Assembly (NCBI RefSeq): GCF_036203305.1
Contig: NZ_CP108131.1
Location: 4,712,001-4,776,000 of the forward strand
Source of the DNA: Streptomyces sp. NBC_00190
Lineage (GTDB): Bacteria; Actinomycetota; Actinomycetes; Streptomycetales; Streptomycetaceae
DNA: 64,000 nucleotides
Reading direction: 5' to 3'
This document shows, in pieces, positions 53,096-63,940 of this stretch; within the stretch, counting starts at the first letter, position 1, and each line of letters opens with the position of its first letter. The translations under genes and the position numbers were made by a program. The notes under the pieces are model-generated. The model had not been told where the DNA came from and ran no database searches. It worked only from the letters and a program-made list of their open reading frames with translations.

Positions 53096-54454
53096 GTGGG
53101 ACGACTCTTCGGGACGGACGGTGTACGCGGCGTCGCCAACGCGGATCTGACGGCGGAGCTCGCGCTCGGCCTCTCCGTGGCGGCTGCCCACGTACTGGCC
53201 GAAGCGGGTACCTTCGCGGGTCACCGCGCGACCGCCGTGGTCGGCCGGGACCCCCGGGCCTCCGGCGAATTCCTCGAGGCGGCGGTCGTGGCCGGCCTCG
53301 CGAGCGCGGGCGTGGACGTCCTGCGCGTCGGTGTGCTGCCCACCCCGGCGGTGGCGTATCTCACCGGTGCGCTGGGTGCCGACCTCGGCGTGATGCTCTC
53401 CGCCAGCCACAACGCCATGCCCGACAACGGGATCAAGTTCTTCGCGCGCGGCGGCCACAAGCTCGCCGACGAGCTGGAGGACCGCATCGAGTCGACCTAC
53501 GAGGAGCACCGCACCGGCGCTCCCTGGGACCGGCCCACCGGCTCCGGCGTCGGCCGGGTCTCCGACTACACCGAGGGCTTCGACAAGTACGTCGCCCACC
53601 TCATCGGGGTCCTCCCCAACCGCCTCGACGGCCTGAAGGTCGTCCTGGACGAGGCGCACGGCGCGGCCGCGTACGTGTCGCCCGAGGCCTTCACCCGGGC
53701 CGGCGCGGAGATCGTCACGATCGGCGCCGAGCCCAACGGCCTGAACATCAACGACGGCTGCGGCTCCACCCACCTCGGCCTGCTCAAGGCGGCCGTGGTC
53801 GAGCACGGCGCGGACCTCGGCATCGCGCACGACGGTGACGCGGACCGCTGCCTGGCCGTGGACGGCACCGGCGCGGAGGTCGACGGCGACCAGATCCTCG
53901 CGGTGCTGGCGCTGGCCATGCGCGAGGCCGGGCAGCTGCGCGAGAACACCGTGGTCGGCACCGTGATGTCGAACCTGGGCTTCAAGCTGGCCATGGAGGC
54001 CGAGGGCATCCAGGTCGTGCAGACCGGCGTCGGCGACCGGTACGTGCTGGAGTCGATGAAGGAGCACGGCTACGCGCTGGGCGGCGAGCAGTCCGGCCAC
54101 GTGATCATCCTCGACCACGCGACGACCGGCGACGGCACGCTGACCGGCTTGCTGCTGGCGGCGCGCGTCGCGGCCACCGGCAAGTCCCTCGCCGAGCTGG
54201 CGGGCGTCATGCAGCGGCTGCCGCAGGTGCTGATCAACGTTCCCGACGTGGACAGGTCCCGCGTGGGGACCTCCGCGGAGCTGGCGGCGGCGGTGGCCGA
54301 CGCCGAGCGCGAGCTCGGCACCACCGGGCGGGTGCTGCTCCGTCCGTCGGGTACGGAGCCGCTCGTACGGGTGATGGTGGAGGCCGCGGACATCGAGCAG
54401 GCCCGCGCGGTGGCCGGCCGGCTCGCGGACGTCGTGAAGTCGGCGCTGGGCTAA
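53096..54454 (+). CDS. glmM: Phosphoglucosamine mutase
   Basis: 452 residues from a GTG behind GGGAGGA. The active-site phosphoserine is Ser104 in [11 protein letters not shown], the Mg2+ loop is AHDGDADRC, and the sugar loop GGEQSGH and phosphate loop RPSGTEP are present. It makes glucosamine-1-phosphate for UDP-GlcNAc and hence peptidoglycan. glmS lies 3 kb downstream. Its stop overlaps the stop of the converging DUF389 gene by 4 bases. Confidence 0.97.
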   Translation: MGRLFGTDGVRGVANADLTAELALGLSVAAAHVLAEAGTFAGHRATAVVGRDPRASGEFLEAAVVAGLASAGVDVLRVGVLPTPAVAYLTGALGADLGVMLSASHNAMPDNGIKFFARGGHKLADELEDRIESTYEEHRTGAPWDRPTGSGVGRVSDYTEGFDKYVAHLIGVLPNRLDGLKVVLDEAHGAAAYVSPEAFTRAGAEIVTIGAEPNGLNINDGCGSTHLGLLKAAVVEHGADLGIAHDGDADRCLAVDGTGAEVDGDQILAVLALAMREAGQLRENTVVGTVMSNLGFKLAMEAEGIQVVQTGVGDRYVLESMKEHGYALGGEQSGHVIILDHATTGDGTLTGLLLAARVAATGKSLAELAGVMQRLPQVLINVPDVDRSRVGTSAELAAAVADAERELGTTGRVLLRPSGTEPLVRVMVEAADIEQARAVAGRLADVVKSALG

Positions 54455-55422
54455 ACCGCACCGCTCGGCCCGCGTGGCGCACCCGGCTTCCGGATCATCC
54501 GGCTCTGCTGGGTGCGCCACAGCAGTTTCCAGGCGATGAGGGTGAGCGTGCCCGAGAGGATGATGCCGCCCAGGTTGAGCGCCAGCTGGATGGCGGAGCC
54601 CCACATCTGGGCGAACTCTCCGTAGCTGAGCGCCACGGCGGCGTTGGCGCCCGCCGGGACGGTGGTGACGGAGATCGCCACGCCGACCAGCGCACCGGCC
54701 TTCGCCGACGTCAGCGACAGCATGCCGGCCACGCCGGCGAGCAGCGCCACGACGAAGGAGAACGGGTCGGGCTGCCAGATGAAGCTGGTGTTCGGCCGGG
54801 GGTTGTCGAGCATTCCGCCGTGGAACAGGCCGAGCGCGTCCATCACCAGACTGAAGGCCGTCGTCGCCACGATCGCCGCCGTGAAGCCGACGACCAGCGC
54901 GAAGAGCGAGCGCCCGGCCAGCCTCGGCCGGCGCTGCACCAGGCCCGTGCAGATGCCGGCGAGCGGGCCGAACTCCGGGCCGACCGCCATGGCGCCCACG
55001 ATCAGGATGGCGTTGTCCAGGATCACGCCGCAGGCCGCGATCATCGTCGCCACGATCATGAAGACGCCGTAGGTGATCGTGAGGGTGGATTCCTCGTGGG
55101 TCGACTCGGCGAGCTGTTCCCAGACCACCGCGTCGGCGGCCTCGCCCGGCGCCTCCTCCTCCGCGTCGTCGGCGCGTGCGGAGATCGACAGGTCGATGTT
55201 CTCGACGGCGATCGAACCGGTCTTGCCGATGCCGATCGAGCGCATCTCCTGCAGCAGCTCGTCGGCCGCCTCGCGGGCGACGTCGCACAGTACGAGATCG
55301 CCCTCGGGGTCGCGGGCGGCGCCGGTCAGCACGACCAGATGGGTGGTTCCGACCGTCCGGCCGATCAGCGCCACCACCTGCTCGGTGAGGTGGTGCGGGG
55401 TGATCATCCGGAGATGCAGCAT
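54451..55422 (-). CDS. DUF389 family membrane protein
   Basis: 323 residues. Residues 1 to about 110 form a soluble alpha/beta (ACT-like) domain; from about 115 there are six hydrophobic segments with conserved loops [20 protein letters not shown] and [19 protein letters not shown]. This is the DUF389 layout; the function is not established. It overlaps glmM tail to tail, and its start is 16 bases from the coaA end, so it is probably co-transcribed after coaA on the minus strand. Confidence 0.9.
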   Translation of the reverse strand: MLHLRMITPHHLTEQVVALIGRTVGTTHLVVLTGAARDPEGDLVLCDVAREAADELLQEMRSIGIGKTGSIAVENIDLSISARADDAEEEAPGEAADAVVWEQLAESTHEESTLTITYGVFMIVATMIAACGVILDNAILIVGAMAVGPEFGPLAGICTGLVQRRPRLAGRSLFALVVGFTAAIVATTAFSLVMDALGLFHGGMLDNPRPNTSFIWQPDPFSFVVALLAGVAGMLSLTSAKAGALVGVAISVTTVPAGANAAVALSYGEFAQMWGSAIQLALNLGGIILSGTLTLIAWKLLWRTQQSRMIRKPGAPRGPSGAV

Positions 55423-55438
55423 TCCCGCACCCTAGCCA

Positions 55439-56488
55439 CTAGAGCTTGCGCAGGCTCAGCTTCTGCACCTTGTGGTCCGGTCCTTTGCGTACGACCAGGG
55501 TGGCGCGGCCGCGGGTGGGGGCCACGTTCTCCAGCAGGTTGGGCTTGTTGACGGTCCGCCACATCGTCTGCGCGTACTCCATGGCCTCCTCCTCGGAGAC
55601 CTGGGTGTACTTGCGGAAGTAGGAGAAAGGATTCTGGAAGGCGGTCTCGCGCAGCTTCCGGAAGCGGCCCAGGTACCAGCGCTCGATGTCCTCGGGGCGC
55701 GCGTCCACGTACACGCTGAAGTCGAAGTAGTCGGCGAGGCCGACGCGGGTCCGGCCGTCCTTGCCGGGGAGGGCCGGCTGGAGCACGTTGAGGCCCTCGA
55801 CGATGAGGATGTCCGGGCGGCGTACGACGAGCTCCTCGCCCGGCACGATGTCGTAGATCAGGTGCGAGTAGACCGGGGCCCGGACCTCGTCCTTCCCGGC
55901 CTTGATGTCGGCGACGAAGCGGGTGAGCGCACGGCGGTCGTAGGACTCGGGGAAGCCCTTGCGGGACGTGAGCCCGCGCCGCTGGAGCTCCTTCATCGGG
56001 TAGAGGAAGCCGTCGGTGGTGACGAGCTCCACGCGCGGGTGCTCGGGCCAGCGGGCGAGGAGGGCCTGGAGCAGACGGGCCACGGTGGACTTGCCCACGG
56101 CGACCGAGCCGGCGACCCCTATGACGAACGGGGTGCCCTGCTGGGCCCCGTGGCCGTTGCCCGCGTCGCCGAGGAAGGTGTTGAGGGTGCCCCGGAGGTT
56201 GCTGGTGGCGCCGACGTACAGGTTCAGGAGGCGGGACAGTGGCAGGTACACGTCACGGACCTCGTCGAGGTCGATGACGTCGCCGAGGCCGCGCAGCCGC
56301 TCGACCTCGTCGGCGGTGAGCGGCAGCGGGGTCCGCTCGCGCAGGGCGCTCCACTCGGCACGGGCGAGGTCGACGTACGGCGAGGGCTCGGGGCCCCGCC
56401 GGTGGGCGGGGCGCGTGGGGTGCCCCTCCCGGCCATTGCGCCCCGTTGCGCTGTCCGGCGTGCTGCTTCGTGGCGGCGAAGTGATCAC
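55439..56488 (-). CDS. coaA: Type I pantothenate kinase
   Basis: 349 residues from a GTG; the first 35 are disordered and Pro/Arg-rich, so a later start is possible. The P-loop GSVAVGKS is at 127-134, with TTDGFLYP and [10 protein letters not shown] further on. CoaA catalyses the first, feedback-controlled step of coenzyme A synthesis. The 262-bp divergent spacer to the lipoprotein gene (56489-56750) holds no gene. Confidence 0.96.
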   Translation of the reverse strand: MITSPPRSSTPDSATGRNGREGHPTRPAHRRGPEPSPYVDLARAEWSALRERTPLPLTADEVERLRGLGDVIDLDEVRDVYLPLSRLLNLYVGATSNLRGTLNTFLGDAGNGHGAQQGTPFVIGVAGSVAVGKSTVARLLQALLARWPEHPRVELVTTDGFLYPMKELQRRGLTSRKGFPESYDRRALTRFVADIKAGKDEVRAPVYSHLIYDIVPGEELVVRRPDILIVEGLNVLQPALPGKDGRTRVGLADYFDFSVYVDARPEDIERWYLGRFRKLRETAFQNPFSYFRKYTQVSEEEAMEYAQTMWRTVNKPNLLENVAPTRGRATLVVRKGPDHKVQKLSLRKL

Positions 56489-56750
56489 ACCGCCATTGTC
56501 GGGGCTCGGGGGCGGTTGTGGGTGGTGGGGTCGGTCACGTGCCGAGGGGGTGCGGGGGGAGCGGGCAGGGGCCCGGGCCGGGGCCGGTCTCGATTCGGCG
56601 CAGCGGGGGTCTCGCCCTGGTCACGATCCGGAGCCGCCGCGCGAAAACCCGATCGCGTGATCGAATCGCCCGTACATTGTGGATCACCGCAGCTCCGAGA
56701 AGTTCTTCGTGCTGCCCTGAATTCGTCGTGCTCCATGGGGGAGATCTTTC

Positions 56751-57524
56751 GTGCGTACCGCTCTTGTCCGTCGTAGCGTCCTGGCCGCGTCCGCGGTGTC
56801 CCTGACCCTGCTGGCCACCGCCTGCGGTGCCGACAAGGCCGACACCAAGGCGGACGCCAAGCCGTCCACCGGCGCCCCGGCGGCGTCGGCCGCGCCTGCC
56901 GCCAAGGCGAAGACGGACGCCGAGCTGACCGGCCTGCTCGTGGTCCAGGCCGACCTGCCCGAGCACGTGGTCAAGCCGGCCACCCCGGCCGAGGCCGCCG
57001 CGGCGGCCGGCGCCACCAGCGACAAGCCCGAGTGCCAGCCGCTGGTCAAGGCGCAGTCCATGGCCCCGGTCGGCTCCGCCGCGGGCACCGCCCGTACCAA
57101 GGCCGTCGCCAAGGGCAAGGAGCCCGCCGCGGACGCCAGCCCCGAGGACAAGCTGAAGGCCGCGATGAACGCCCTGGGCGCCACCGCCACCTCCGTCACC
57201 CTGTCCTCGTACGAGGGCAAGGGCGCCGAGGAGGCCTTCGGCATCATCAAGAAGGCGGGCACGGCCTGCACCGGCGGCTACACGGGCAGCCAGGCCGGCG
57301 ACTCCCTCAAGATCACCAAGCTGGCTCCCGGTGCCGCGGTCACCGCCGGTGACGAGGCGCTCTCCTACACCGTGGTGGGCGACGCGGACGGCGAGAAGCT
57401 CAGCATGGAGCTCGTGGTCGTGCGCAAGGGGAACACCCTCGCGACCTTCTCGGCCCTGAGCCTGACCGGCACCGCCGAGCAGCCGAAGGCCGTCGTCGAC
57501 GCCCAGGTCAAGAAGCTCGGCTGA
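56751..57524 (+). CDS. Putative lipoprotein of unknown function
   Basis: 257 residues from a GTG behind GGGGGAGA. A signal peptide with basic start (MRTALVRRS), hydrophobic core and lipobox ATAC gives lipidated Cys25. An Ala/Lys/Asp-rich linker leads to a domain with Cys in KPECQPL and GTACTGGYTG, probably a disulphide. It resembles Streptomyces exported sensor-domain-like lipoproteins but no named family is recognised. A terminator follows. Confidence 0.8.
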   Translation: MRTALVRRSVLAASAVSLTLLATACGADKADTKADAKPSTGAPAASAAPAAKAKTDAELTGLLVVQADLPEHVVKPATPAEAAAAAGATSDKPECQPLVKAQSMAPVGSAAGTARTKAVAKGKEPAADASPEDKLKAAMNALGATATSVTLSSYEGKGAEEAFGIIKKAGTACTGGYTGSQAGDSLKITKLAPGAAVTAGDEALSYTVVGDADGEKLSMELVVVRKGNTLATFSALSLTGTAEQPKAVVDAQVKKLG

Positions 57525-57547
57525 GCCCGGTCTGACTGACCGTCGAC

Positions 57548-57580
57548 CCCGCTCCGGCGTATTCGCCGGGGCGGGTTTTC
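57548..57580 (+). terminator. Terminator after the lipoprotein gene
   Basis: 12-bp arms (57548-57559 and 57564-57575, one wobble, loop TATT) followed by a T-rich stretch TTTTC. Confidence 0.85.
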
Positions 57581-57631
57581 GTCTTGTTCAGGTACGGGGC
57601 AGGCGGGCGACTTCGGCGTACGCTGCGGCCT

Positions 57632-59479
57632 ATGTGCGGAATTGTGGGTTACGTGGGAGCGCAGTCGGCGCTCGATGTGGTCATCGCCGGACTCAAGCGG
57701 CTGGAGTACCGCGGCTACGACTCGGCTGGCGTCGCCGTGCTTTCCGACGGGGGCCTGACCTCCGTGAAGAAGGCCGGGAAGCTCGTCAACCTGGAGAAGG
57801 AGCTCGTCGGCAGACCGATGCCGGCCGGATCCACCGGACTGGGGCACACCCGGTGGGCCACCCATGGCGGGCCCACCGACGTCAACGCCCATCCCCACCT
57901 GGACAACTCCGGCCGGGTGGCCGTCGTGCACAACGGCATCATCGAGAACTTCGCCGCGCTCCGTGCCGAACTGGCCGAGCGCGGGCACCGGCTGGAGTCC
58001 GAGACGGACACCGAGGTCGTGGCGCACCTGCTCGCCGAGCGGTTCGGGCAGACCGCGGACCTGGCGGCGGCGATGCGGCAGGTGTGCCGGCAGCTGGAGG
58101 GCGCCTTCACGCTGGTCGCGGTGCACGCCGACGAGCCGGACGTGGTGGTCGGCGCGCGCCGGAACTCGCCCCTGGTGGTGGGCGTTGGAGAGGGAGAGAA
58201 CTTCCTCGCCTCGGACGTGGCCGCGTTCATCGCCCACACCCGGTCCGCGATCGAGCTGGGGCAGGACCAGGTCGTCGAGCTCCGCCGCGACGGGGTGACG
58301 GTGACCGACTTCGACGGTGCGCCCGCGTCCGTGCGGGCGTACCACGTGGACTGGGACGCCTCGGCGGCCGAGAAGGGGGGTTATGACTACTTCATGCTCA
58401 AGGAGATCGCCGAGCAGCCGAAGGCTGTCGCCGACACCCTCCTGGGCAGGATCGACGCGAGCGGCTCGCTGACCCTGGACGAGGTGCGCATCCCCGTCTC
58501 GGTGCTCAGGGAGGTCGACAAGGTCGTGATCGTGGCGTGCGGTACGGCGTACCACGCGGGCATGATCGCGAAGCTGGCCATCGAGCACTGGACCCGCATC
58601 CCGTGCGAGACGGAGCTGGCGAGCGAGTTCCGCTACCGCGACCCGATCCTGGACCAGCGGACGCTGGTGGTCGCGATCTCGCAGTCCGGCGAGACCATGG
58701 ACACCCTGATGGCGCTGCGGCACGCGCGCGAGCAGGGCGCCAGGGTGCTGGCCATCTGCAATACGAACGGCTCGACGATCCCGCGCGAGTCCGATGCCGT
58801 GCTGTACACGCACGCCGGTCCCGAGGTGGCCGTCGCCTCGACCAAGGCGTTCTTGACGCAGCTGGTGGCCTGCTACCTCGTCGCGCTGTACCTCGGGCAG
58901 GTACGGGGCACGAAGTGGGGCGACGAGATCGAGGCGGTGATCCGGGAGCTGTCGGACATCGCCGCGGCGGTGGACACCGTCCTGGAGACCATGGAGCCGG
59001 TACGGGCGCTCGCACGGTCCCTGGCCGACAAGAACACCGTGCTGTTCCTGGGGCGGCACGTGGGGTACCCGGTGGCGCTGGAGGGTGCGCTCAAGCTCAA
59101 GGAGCTGGCGTACATGCACGCCGAGGGCTTCGCGGCGGGCGAGCTCAAGCACGGTCCGATCGCGCTGATCGAGCAGGACCTGCCGGTGGTGGTGGTCGTC
59201 CCGTCGCCGCGCGGGCGGTCGGTGCTCCACGACAAGATCGTGTCGAACATCCAGGAGATCAGGGCGCGCGGGGCGCGGACCATCGTGATCGCGGAGGAGG
59301 GCGACGAGGCGGTCGTCCCGTACGCCGACCACCTGATCCGGATCCCGGCCACCCCGACGCTGCTCCAGCCGCTGGTGGCGACGGTGCCCCTGCAGGTGTT
59401 CGCGTGCGAGTTGGCGACGGCGCGCGGCAACGAGGTGGACCAGCCGCGTAACCTCGCAAAGTCGGTGACGGTGGAGTAG
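57632..59479 (+). CDS. glmS: Glutamine-fructose-6-phosphate aminotransferase (isomerising)
   Basis: 615 residues beginning MCGIVGYVG; Cys2 becomes the N-terminal nucleophile of the glutaminase half, and two SIS domains (about 290-600) form the isomerase half, ending in the conserved NLAKSVTVE. It supplies glucosamine-6-phosphate for GlmM. No ribosome-binding site is visible; TACGCT at 57619-57624 would start transcription about at the ATG, so translation may be leaderless. No glmS riboswitch is evident in the short upstream region. Confidence 0.97.
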   Translation: MCGIVGYVGAQSALDVVIAGLKRLEYRGYDSAGVAVLSDGGLTSVKKAGKLVNLEKELVGRPMPAGSTGLGHTRWATHGGPTDVNAHPHLDNSGRVAVVHNGIIENFAALRAELAERGHRLESETDTEVVAHLLAERFGQTADLAAAMRQVCRQLEGAFTLVAVHADEPDVVVGARRNSPLVVGVGEGENFLASDVAAFIAHTRSAIELGQDQVVELRRDGVTVTDFDGAPASVRAYHVDWDASAAEKGGYDYFMLKEIAEQPKAVADTLLGRIDASGSLTLDEVRIPVSVLREVDKVVIVACGTAYHAGMIAKLAIEHWTRIPCETELASEFRYRDPILDQRTLVVAISQSGETMDTLMALRHAREQGARVLAICNTNGSTIPRESDAVLYTHAGPEVAVASTKAFLTQLVACYLVALYLGQVRGTKWGDEIEAVIRELSDIAAAVDTVLETMEPVRALARSLADKNTVLFLGRHVGYPVALEGALKLKELAYMHAEGFAAGELKHGPIALIEQDLPVVVVVPSPRGRSVLHDKIVSNIQEIRARGARTIVIAEEGDEAVVPYADHLIRIPATPTLLQPLVATVPLQVFACELATARGNEVDQPRNLAKSVTVE

Positions 59480-59493
59480 TGGGGGCTGATGCG

Positions 59494-59862
59494 GTGATTA
59501 TCGGCGTGGGGATCGACGTCGCGGAGATCGAGCGGTTCGGTGCGGCGCTGGAGCGGACGCCGAACATGGCGCAGCGGCTCTTCCTCGACGACGAGTTGAC
59601 GCTGCCGAGCGGTGAGCGGCGCGGAATCGCCTCGCTCGCCGCCCGGTTCGCGGCCAAGGAGGCGCTGGCCAAGGCGCTCGGCGCGCCCGCCGGGCTGCTG
59701 TGGACCGATGCCGAGGTGTACGTGGAGGACTCCGGGCAGCCGCGGCTGCGGGTGTCCGGGACGGTCGAGGCGCGGGCGCTGGAACTGGGCGTGAAGTCCT
59801 GGCACATCTCGCTGAGCCACGACGCCGGTGTCGCGTCCGCCGTGGTGATCGCCGAGGGTTAG
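59494..59862 (+). CDS. acpS: Holo-[acyl-carrier-protein] synthase
   Basis: 122 residues from the GTG at 59494, chosen because GGGGG lies at the right distance and the fold starts here ([14 protein letters not shown]); a GTG at 59479 touching the glmS stop would add 5 residues. It carries Asp8 and the [11 protein letters not shown] helix that bind Mg2+ and CoA. It transfers phosphopantetheine from CoA to ACP, linking it to coaA nearby. The stop codon TAG overlaps the left end of a MITE-like repeat. Confidence 0.94.
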   Translation: MIIGVGIDVAEIERFGAALERTPNMAQRLFLDDELTLPSGERRGIASLAARFAAKEALAKALGAPAGLLWTDAEVYVEDSGQPRLRVSGTVEARALELGVKSWHISLSHDAGVASAVVIAEG

Positions 59863-60050
59863 GGGGTGTCTTGCCGATCAGGCCGGGCTCGCGGCGTCTG
59901 GTGCCGCGCCTCGCCGCGTTCTCGTCGGTCGCCGACGTCCCCCAGCTACCGCTGGGAGGTGCCCCCACCGCGTCGACTCCCTCCTCGGCCTTGCGATACA
60001 CGGCACCAGAAGCCGCTCCCTGTTCCGGCCTGATCGGCAAGACACCCCCT
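59861..60050. mobile_element. 190-bp MITE-like element with perfect 26-bp terminal inverted repeats
   Basis: Bases 59861-59886 are the exact reverse complement of 60025-60050 (outer end AGGGGGTGTCTTGCCGATCA). The arms extend imperfectly inward, and the centre has a CCCAGC-TACC-GCTGGG hairpin (59941-59956). It contains no gene and fills almost all of the acpS-nnr spacer. A target duplication is unclear (TT on both flanks at most). It looks like a non-autonomous insertion of a type common in Streptomyces (from memory). Confidence 0.85.
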
Positions 60051-60078
60051 TTGCGTCCTCGTCGGGCACGCTGGTGCC

Positions 60079-61470
60079 ATGCGTACTGCTTACAGCGTGG
60101 AGACCGTACGGGCCGCCGAGCGCGAGCTGATGGCCCGACTGCCCGAAGGCGCCCTGATGCAGCGCGCGGCGGCCGGGCTGGCCGCCGTCTGCGCCGGGCT
60201 GTTGCCGAGGGTCTACGGGGGGCGGGTCGTCCTGCTGGTCGGGCCCGGCGACAACGGCGGTGACGCCCTCTACGCCGGGGCGCGGCTCGCCCGGCGCGGG
60301 GCCGGGGTGACGGCGGTGCCGATGGACCCCGAGCGGATGCACGCGGGCGGGTCCGCCGCGCTGCGGGCCGCCGGCGGGCGGATCGCGCGGGAGGTCCCGC
60401 GGCGGGCGGACCTCGTCGTGGACGGGCTGCTCGGGATCGGCGGGCGGGGCGGTCTGCGGCCAGCGGCCGCAGCGCTGGTGGAGGGGATCCCGCAGGGGGT
60501 CCCCGTGGTCGCCGTGGATCTGCCGAGCGGCGTGGACGCGGACACCGGGGAGGTGGCGGGGCCCGCCGTCACGGCCGATGTGACGGTGACCTTCGGGGCG
60601 TACAAGCCCGGACTGCTGATCGATCCCGGGGCCTCGCGGGCGGGCGTGGTGCACCTGGTGGACATCGGGCTCGAACTGTCCGCGCCCGCCGTGGAGGCCC
60701 TGCAGCACGCCGATGTGGCGGGGCTGCTGCCCGTGCCGACGGCGTCGAGCGACAAGTACCGGCGGGGCGTGGTCGGGATCGTCGCCGGTTCCCTCCAGTA
60801 CCCGGGCGCGGCCGTGCTGGCCGTGGCGGGGGCGCTGCGGGGCGGCGCGGGCGCGGTGCGGTACGTCGGACCGGCGGCGGAGTCCGTGCTCGCCCGGTAC
60901 CCCGAGACGCTGATCGGCCGGGGCCGCGTACAGGCGTGGGTGGTCGGGCCGGGACTGGGCGAGGGGCGCGGCGGGGAGGTCGCGGACCTGCTGGCGCAGG
61001 ACGTGCCGGTCCTGATCGACGCGGACGGGCTGCGGGGGCTGGACGCCGGGGTGCTGCGGGCCCGGACGGCCCCGACCCTCCTCACCCCGCACGCGGGGGA
61101 GGCGGCGGCGCTGCTGGCGGTCTCGCGGGAGTCGGTGGAGGCGGGGCGGCTGGCCGCGGCGCGGGCGCTTTCGCAGCGGTACGGGGCGGCGGTACTGCTG
61201 AAGGGCTCGACGACGCTGGTCGCCTCCGCCGGGGTGGCGGCCGTCCGGGTCAACCCGACGGGGACCGCGTGGCTGGCCACCGCGGGGAGCGGGGACGTGC
61301 TGTCCGGGCTGGCCGGGTCCCTGCTGGCGGGCGGGCTGTCCGGGGCTGACGCCGGGTCGGTGGCGGCGTACCTCCACGGTCTGGCGGCCAGGCTCACCGG
61401 CGGGCCGCTGCTGGCCCAGGACGTGGCCGCAGCCCTGCCGACCGCCTGGCGCGACGTCCGCCGGCCGTGA
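60079..61470 (+). CDS. nnr: Bifunctional NAD(P)HX epimerase / ADP-dependent NAD(P)HX dehydratase
   Basis: 463 residues. The N-terminal YjeF_N epimerase half (1 to about 210) has GPGDNGGDALYAG and VAVDLPSGVDADTG. The C-terminal ribokinase-like dehydratase half (about 225-460) has TPHAGEAAALL, LLKGSTTLV and GSGDVLSG. It repairs hydrated NAD(P)H. It lies between acpS and alr as in other Streptomyces. Its start is 29 bases after the MITE-like element, so its promoter may lie in that element. Confidence 0.95.
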   Translation: MRTAYSVETVRAAERELMARLPEGALMQRAAAGLAAVCAGLLPRVYGGRVVLLVGPGDNGGDALYAGARLARRGAGVTAVPMDPERMHAGGSAALRAAGGRIAREVPRRADLVVDGLLGIGGRGGLRPAAAALVEGIPQGVPVVAVDLPSGVDADTGEVAGPAVTADVTVTFGAYKPGLLIDPGASRAGVVHLVDIGLELSAPAVEALQHADVAGLLPVPTASSDKYRRGVVGIVAGSLQYPGAAVLAVAGALRGGAGAVRYVGPAAESVLARYPETLIGRGRVQAWVVGPGLGEGRGGEVADLLAQDVPVLIDADGLRGLDAGVLRARTAPTLLTPHAGEAAALLAVSRESVEAGRLAAARALSQRYGAAVLLKGSTTLVASAGVAAVRVNPTGTAWLATAGSGDVLSGLAGSLLAGGLSGADAGSVAAYLHGLAARLTGGPLLAQDVAAALPTAWRDVRRP

Positions 61471-61589
61471 CGGGCCCGGGCGCCGCGCCCCTGCCGGGGA
61501 TCCGCCCCGGACCCCGCGCCGCAAGCGGCAGCGGTGTGCACGTGGCGCCCCGAGCAGGGGGCGGCAGGGGTTCTGAGAGACTGTGGGGG

Positions 61590-62726
61590 ATGAACGAGAC
61601 ACCGACGCGCGTGTACGCCGAGATCGACCTCGATGCCGTACGGGCGAACGTGCGCGCGCTGCGCGAACGGGCACCCCGGGCCGAGCTGATGGCCGTCGTC
61701 AAGGCGAACGCCTACGGGCACGGGGCCCTGGCCTGTGCCAAGGCTGCCCAGGAGGCCGGCGCCACCTGGCTCGGTACCGCCACGCCCGACGAGGCGCTCG
61801 CGCTGCGCGCCGCCGGGATCGAAGGCCGGATCATGTGCTGGCTGTGGACCCCCGGCGGCCCCTGGCAGGCGGCCGTCGAGGCCGATCTCGACGTCTCCGT
61901 CAGCGGGATGTGGGCCCTGGACGAGGTACGTGAAGCCGCCAGGGCGGCCGGCCGGCCCGCCAGGATCCAGCTCAAGGCCGACACCGGACTCGGCCGCAAC
62001 GGCTGCCAGCCCGCCGACTGGGCGGAGCTCGTCGGGGCGGCCGTCGCCGCCCAGGCGGAAGGCGCCGTCCAGGTCACCGGCGTCTGGTCGCACTTCGCCT
62101 GCGCCGACGAGCCCGGACACCCGTCCATCCAGCTCCAGCTCGCCGCCTTCCGCGACATGCTCGCGTACGCCGAGAAGGAGGGCGTCGAGCCCGAGGTCCG
62201 GCACATCGCCAACTCGCCCGCCACCCTCACCGTGCCCGAGTCGCACTTCGACCTCGTGCGCTGCGGGCTGGCCGTCTACGGGGTCTCGCCCGCGCCCGAG
62301 CTCGGCACCCCGGCCCAGCTGGGCCTGCGGCCCGCCATGGCCCTCAAGGCCTCCGTCGCGCTGGTCAAGAACGTCCCGGCCGGGCACGGCGTGAGCTACG
62401 GGCACCACTACGTCACCGACGCCGAGACCGCCCTCGCGCTGATCCCGGCGGGCTACGCCGACGGCATCCCGCGGGCCGCCTCCGGGCGCGGCCCGGTCCT
62501 CGTCGGCGGGAAGATCCGCCGTGTCGCCGGGCGGGTGGCCATGGACCAGTTCGTCGTCGACCTCGACGGCGACCGGGCGGCGGTGGGTGACGAAGCCGTC
62601 ATCTTCGGGGACGCGGAGCGCGGCGAGCCCACCGCCGAGGACTGGGCTCAAGCGTCAGACACGATCGCGTATGAGATCGTCACCCGTATCGGAGGGCGCG
62701 TGCCCCGGGTGTACCTGGGCGCCTGA
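61590..62726 (+). CDS. alr: Alanine racemase
   Basis: 378 residues from the ATG behind GGGGG; an in-frame start at 61467 would add 41 unlikely residues. The PLP lysine is Lys38 in VVKANAYGHG. The second half includes the VSYGHHYVT segment with the expected catalytic tyrosine, and AMDQFVVDL. It makes D-Ala for peptidoglycan. Confidence 0.97.
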   Translation: MNETPTRVYAEIDLDAVRANVRALRERAPRAELMAVVKANAYGHGALACAKAAQEAGATWLGTATPDEALALRAAGIEGRIMCWLWTPGGPWQAAVEADLDVSVSGMWALDEVREAARAAGRPARIQLKADTGLGRNGCQPADWAELVGAAVAAQAEGAVQVTGVWSHFACADEPGHPSIQLQLAAFRDMLAYAEKEGVEPEVRHIANSPATLTVPESHFDLVRCGLAVYGVSPAPELGTPAQLGLRPAMALKASVALVKNVPAGHGVSYGHHYVTDAETALALIPAGYADGIPRAASGRGPVLVGGKIRRVAGRVAMDQFVVDLDGDRAAVGDEAVIFGDAERGEPTAEDWAQASDTIAYEIVTRIGGRVPRVYLGA

Positions 62727-62746
62727 GACGGAGTGAGGGCGGCGGC

Positions 62747-63940
62747 GTGAGCGAGAACTGGCGCAAGGCCGGCTGGGCCGGCGCCGCCATCGGCGTGATA
62801 GCCGCGGGCGCGGCTGCCGGTGTCGCGGTCGAACGGATCACCGTCGGGCGGGGCATGCGCATGAAGGCGCGCCTCGCCCTCGACGCGGCGGGCGATTACG
62901 GGTCCCTGCGCGGGACGCAGGGGACCTGTCAGGCCGAGGACGCCACCGAGCTCTACTACGAGGTCGACGAGCTCCCCGAGGAGGGCAAGCGGCCCCGGTC
63001 GCGACTGCGCCGCAAGCCCGCCCAGCCGGCCACCGTCGTCTTCTGCCACGGCTACTGCCTCGGCCAGGACTCCTGGCACTTCCAGCGCGCCGCCCTGCGC
63101 GGCGTGGCCCGCTCGGTCTACTGGGACCAGCGCAGCCACGGCCGCAGCGCCCGCGGACTGGCCCAGGCGGACGGCGATCCGGTGACCATCGAGCAGCTCG
63201 GCCGCGACCTGAAGGCCGTCATCGACGCCGCCGCGCCCGAGGGCCCGCTGATCCTCGTGGGTCACTCGATGGGCGGAATGACCATCATGGGATTCGCGGA
63301 GCAGTTCCCCGACCTCGTACGCGACCGCGTCGTCGGTGTCGCCTTCGTCGGCACCTCCAGCGGCCGCCTCGACGAGGTGACGTACGGGCTGCCCTCCGTC
63401 GGTCTCGGTGCCGTACGCCGCATCCTGCCGGGCGTGCTCAAGGCGCTGGGCTCACAGGTGGAGCTGGTGGAGAAGGGCCGCAGGGCCACCGCCGACCTGT
63501 TCGCCGGCATGATCAAGATGTACTCGTTCGGCTCCCGGGACGTGGACCCGGCCGTCGCGCGCTTCGCCGAGAGGCTCATCGAGGCCACCCCGATCGACGT
63601 GGTCGCCGAGTTCTACCCGGCCTTCCAGACCCACGACAAGACCTCCGCGCTCCAGCGGTTCGCGGACATACCCGTCACCGTCATCGCCGGGGACAAGGAC
63701 ATGATCACTCCGCCCGGGCACAGCGTGGCCATCAAGGAGGTGCTGCCGGGCTCCGAACTGGTGGTCCTGGAGTCCGCCGGGCACCTGATGATGCTGGAGC
63801 ACCCGGAGACGGTGACGCGGCTGCTGACCGAGCTGCTGGCGCGCACCGGGGCGGTCCCGGCCGCCGCACCGACTAACGTTGGCGGGCATGGAAGAAGTAC
63901 CGCTGGAAGCACAGCGCAGCCAGGCACCGGGACGACCTGA
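62747..63940 (+). CDS. Alpha/beta-hydrolase with N-terminal membrane segment
   Basis: 397 residues from a GTG. Residues about 9-28 form one hydrophobic segment (signal anchor). The hydrolase domain has the nucleophile elbow GHSMGG (172-177, Ser174), an AGDKDMI acid turn and the His in ESAGHLMMLEHP. The conserved position between alr and tsaE is known in Streptomyces. The substrate is unknown. Its 3' end overlaps the tsaE start. Confidence 0.9.
   Translation: MSENWRKAGWAGAAIGVIAAGAAAGVAVERITVGRGMRMKARLALDAAGDYGSLRGTQGTCQAEDATELYYEVDELPEEGKRPRSRLRRKPAQPATVVFCHGYCLGQDSWHFQRAALRGVARSVYWDQRSHGRSARGLAQADGDPVTIEQLGRDLKAVIDAAAPEGPLILVGHSMGGMTIMGFAEQFPDLVRDRVVGVAFVGTSSGRLDEVTYGLPSVGLGAVRRILPGVLKALGSQVELVEKGRRATADLFAGMIKMYSFGSRDVDPAVARFAERLIEATPIDVVAEFYPAFQTHDKTSALQRFADIPVTVIAGDKDMITPPGHSVAIKEVLPGSELVVLESAGHLMMLEHPETVTRLLTELLARTGAVPAAAPTNVGGHGRSTAGSTAQPGTGTT

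Noticed and set aside
57525..57631. glmS ribozyme/riboswitch
   Set aside because: The spacer is too short, is taken up by a terminator, and the start appears leaderless; no ribozyme core is visible.
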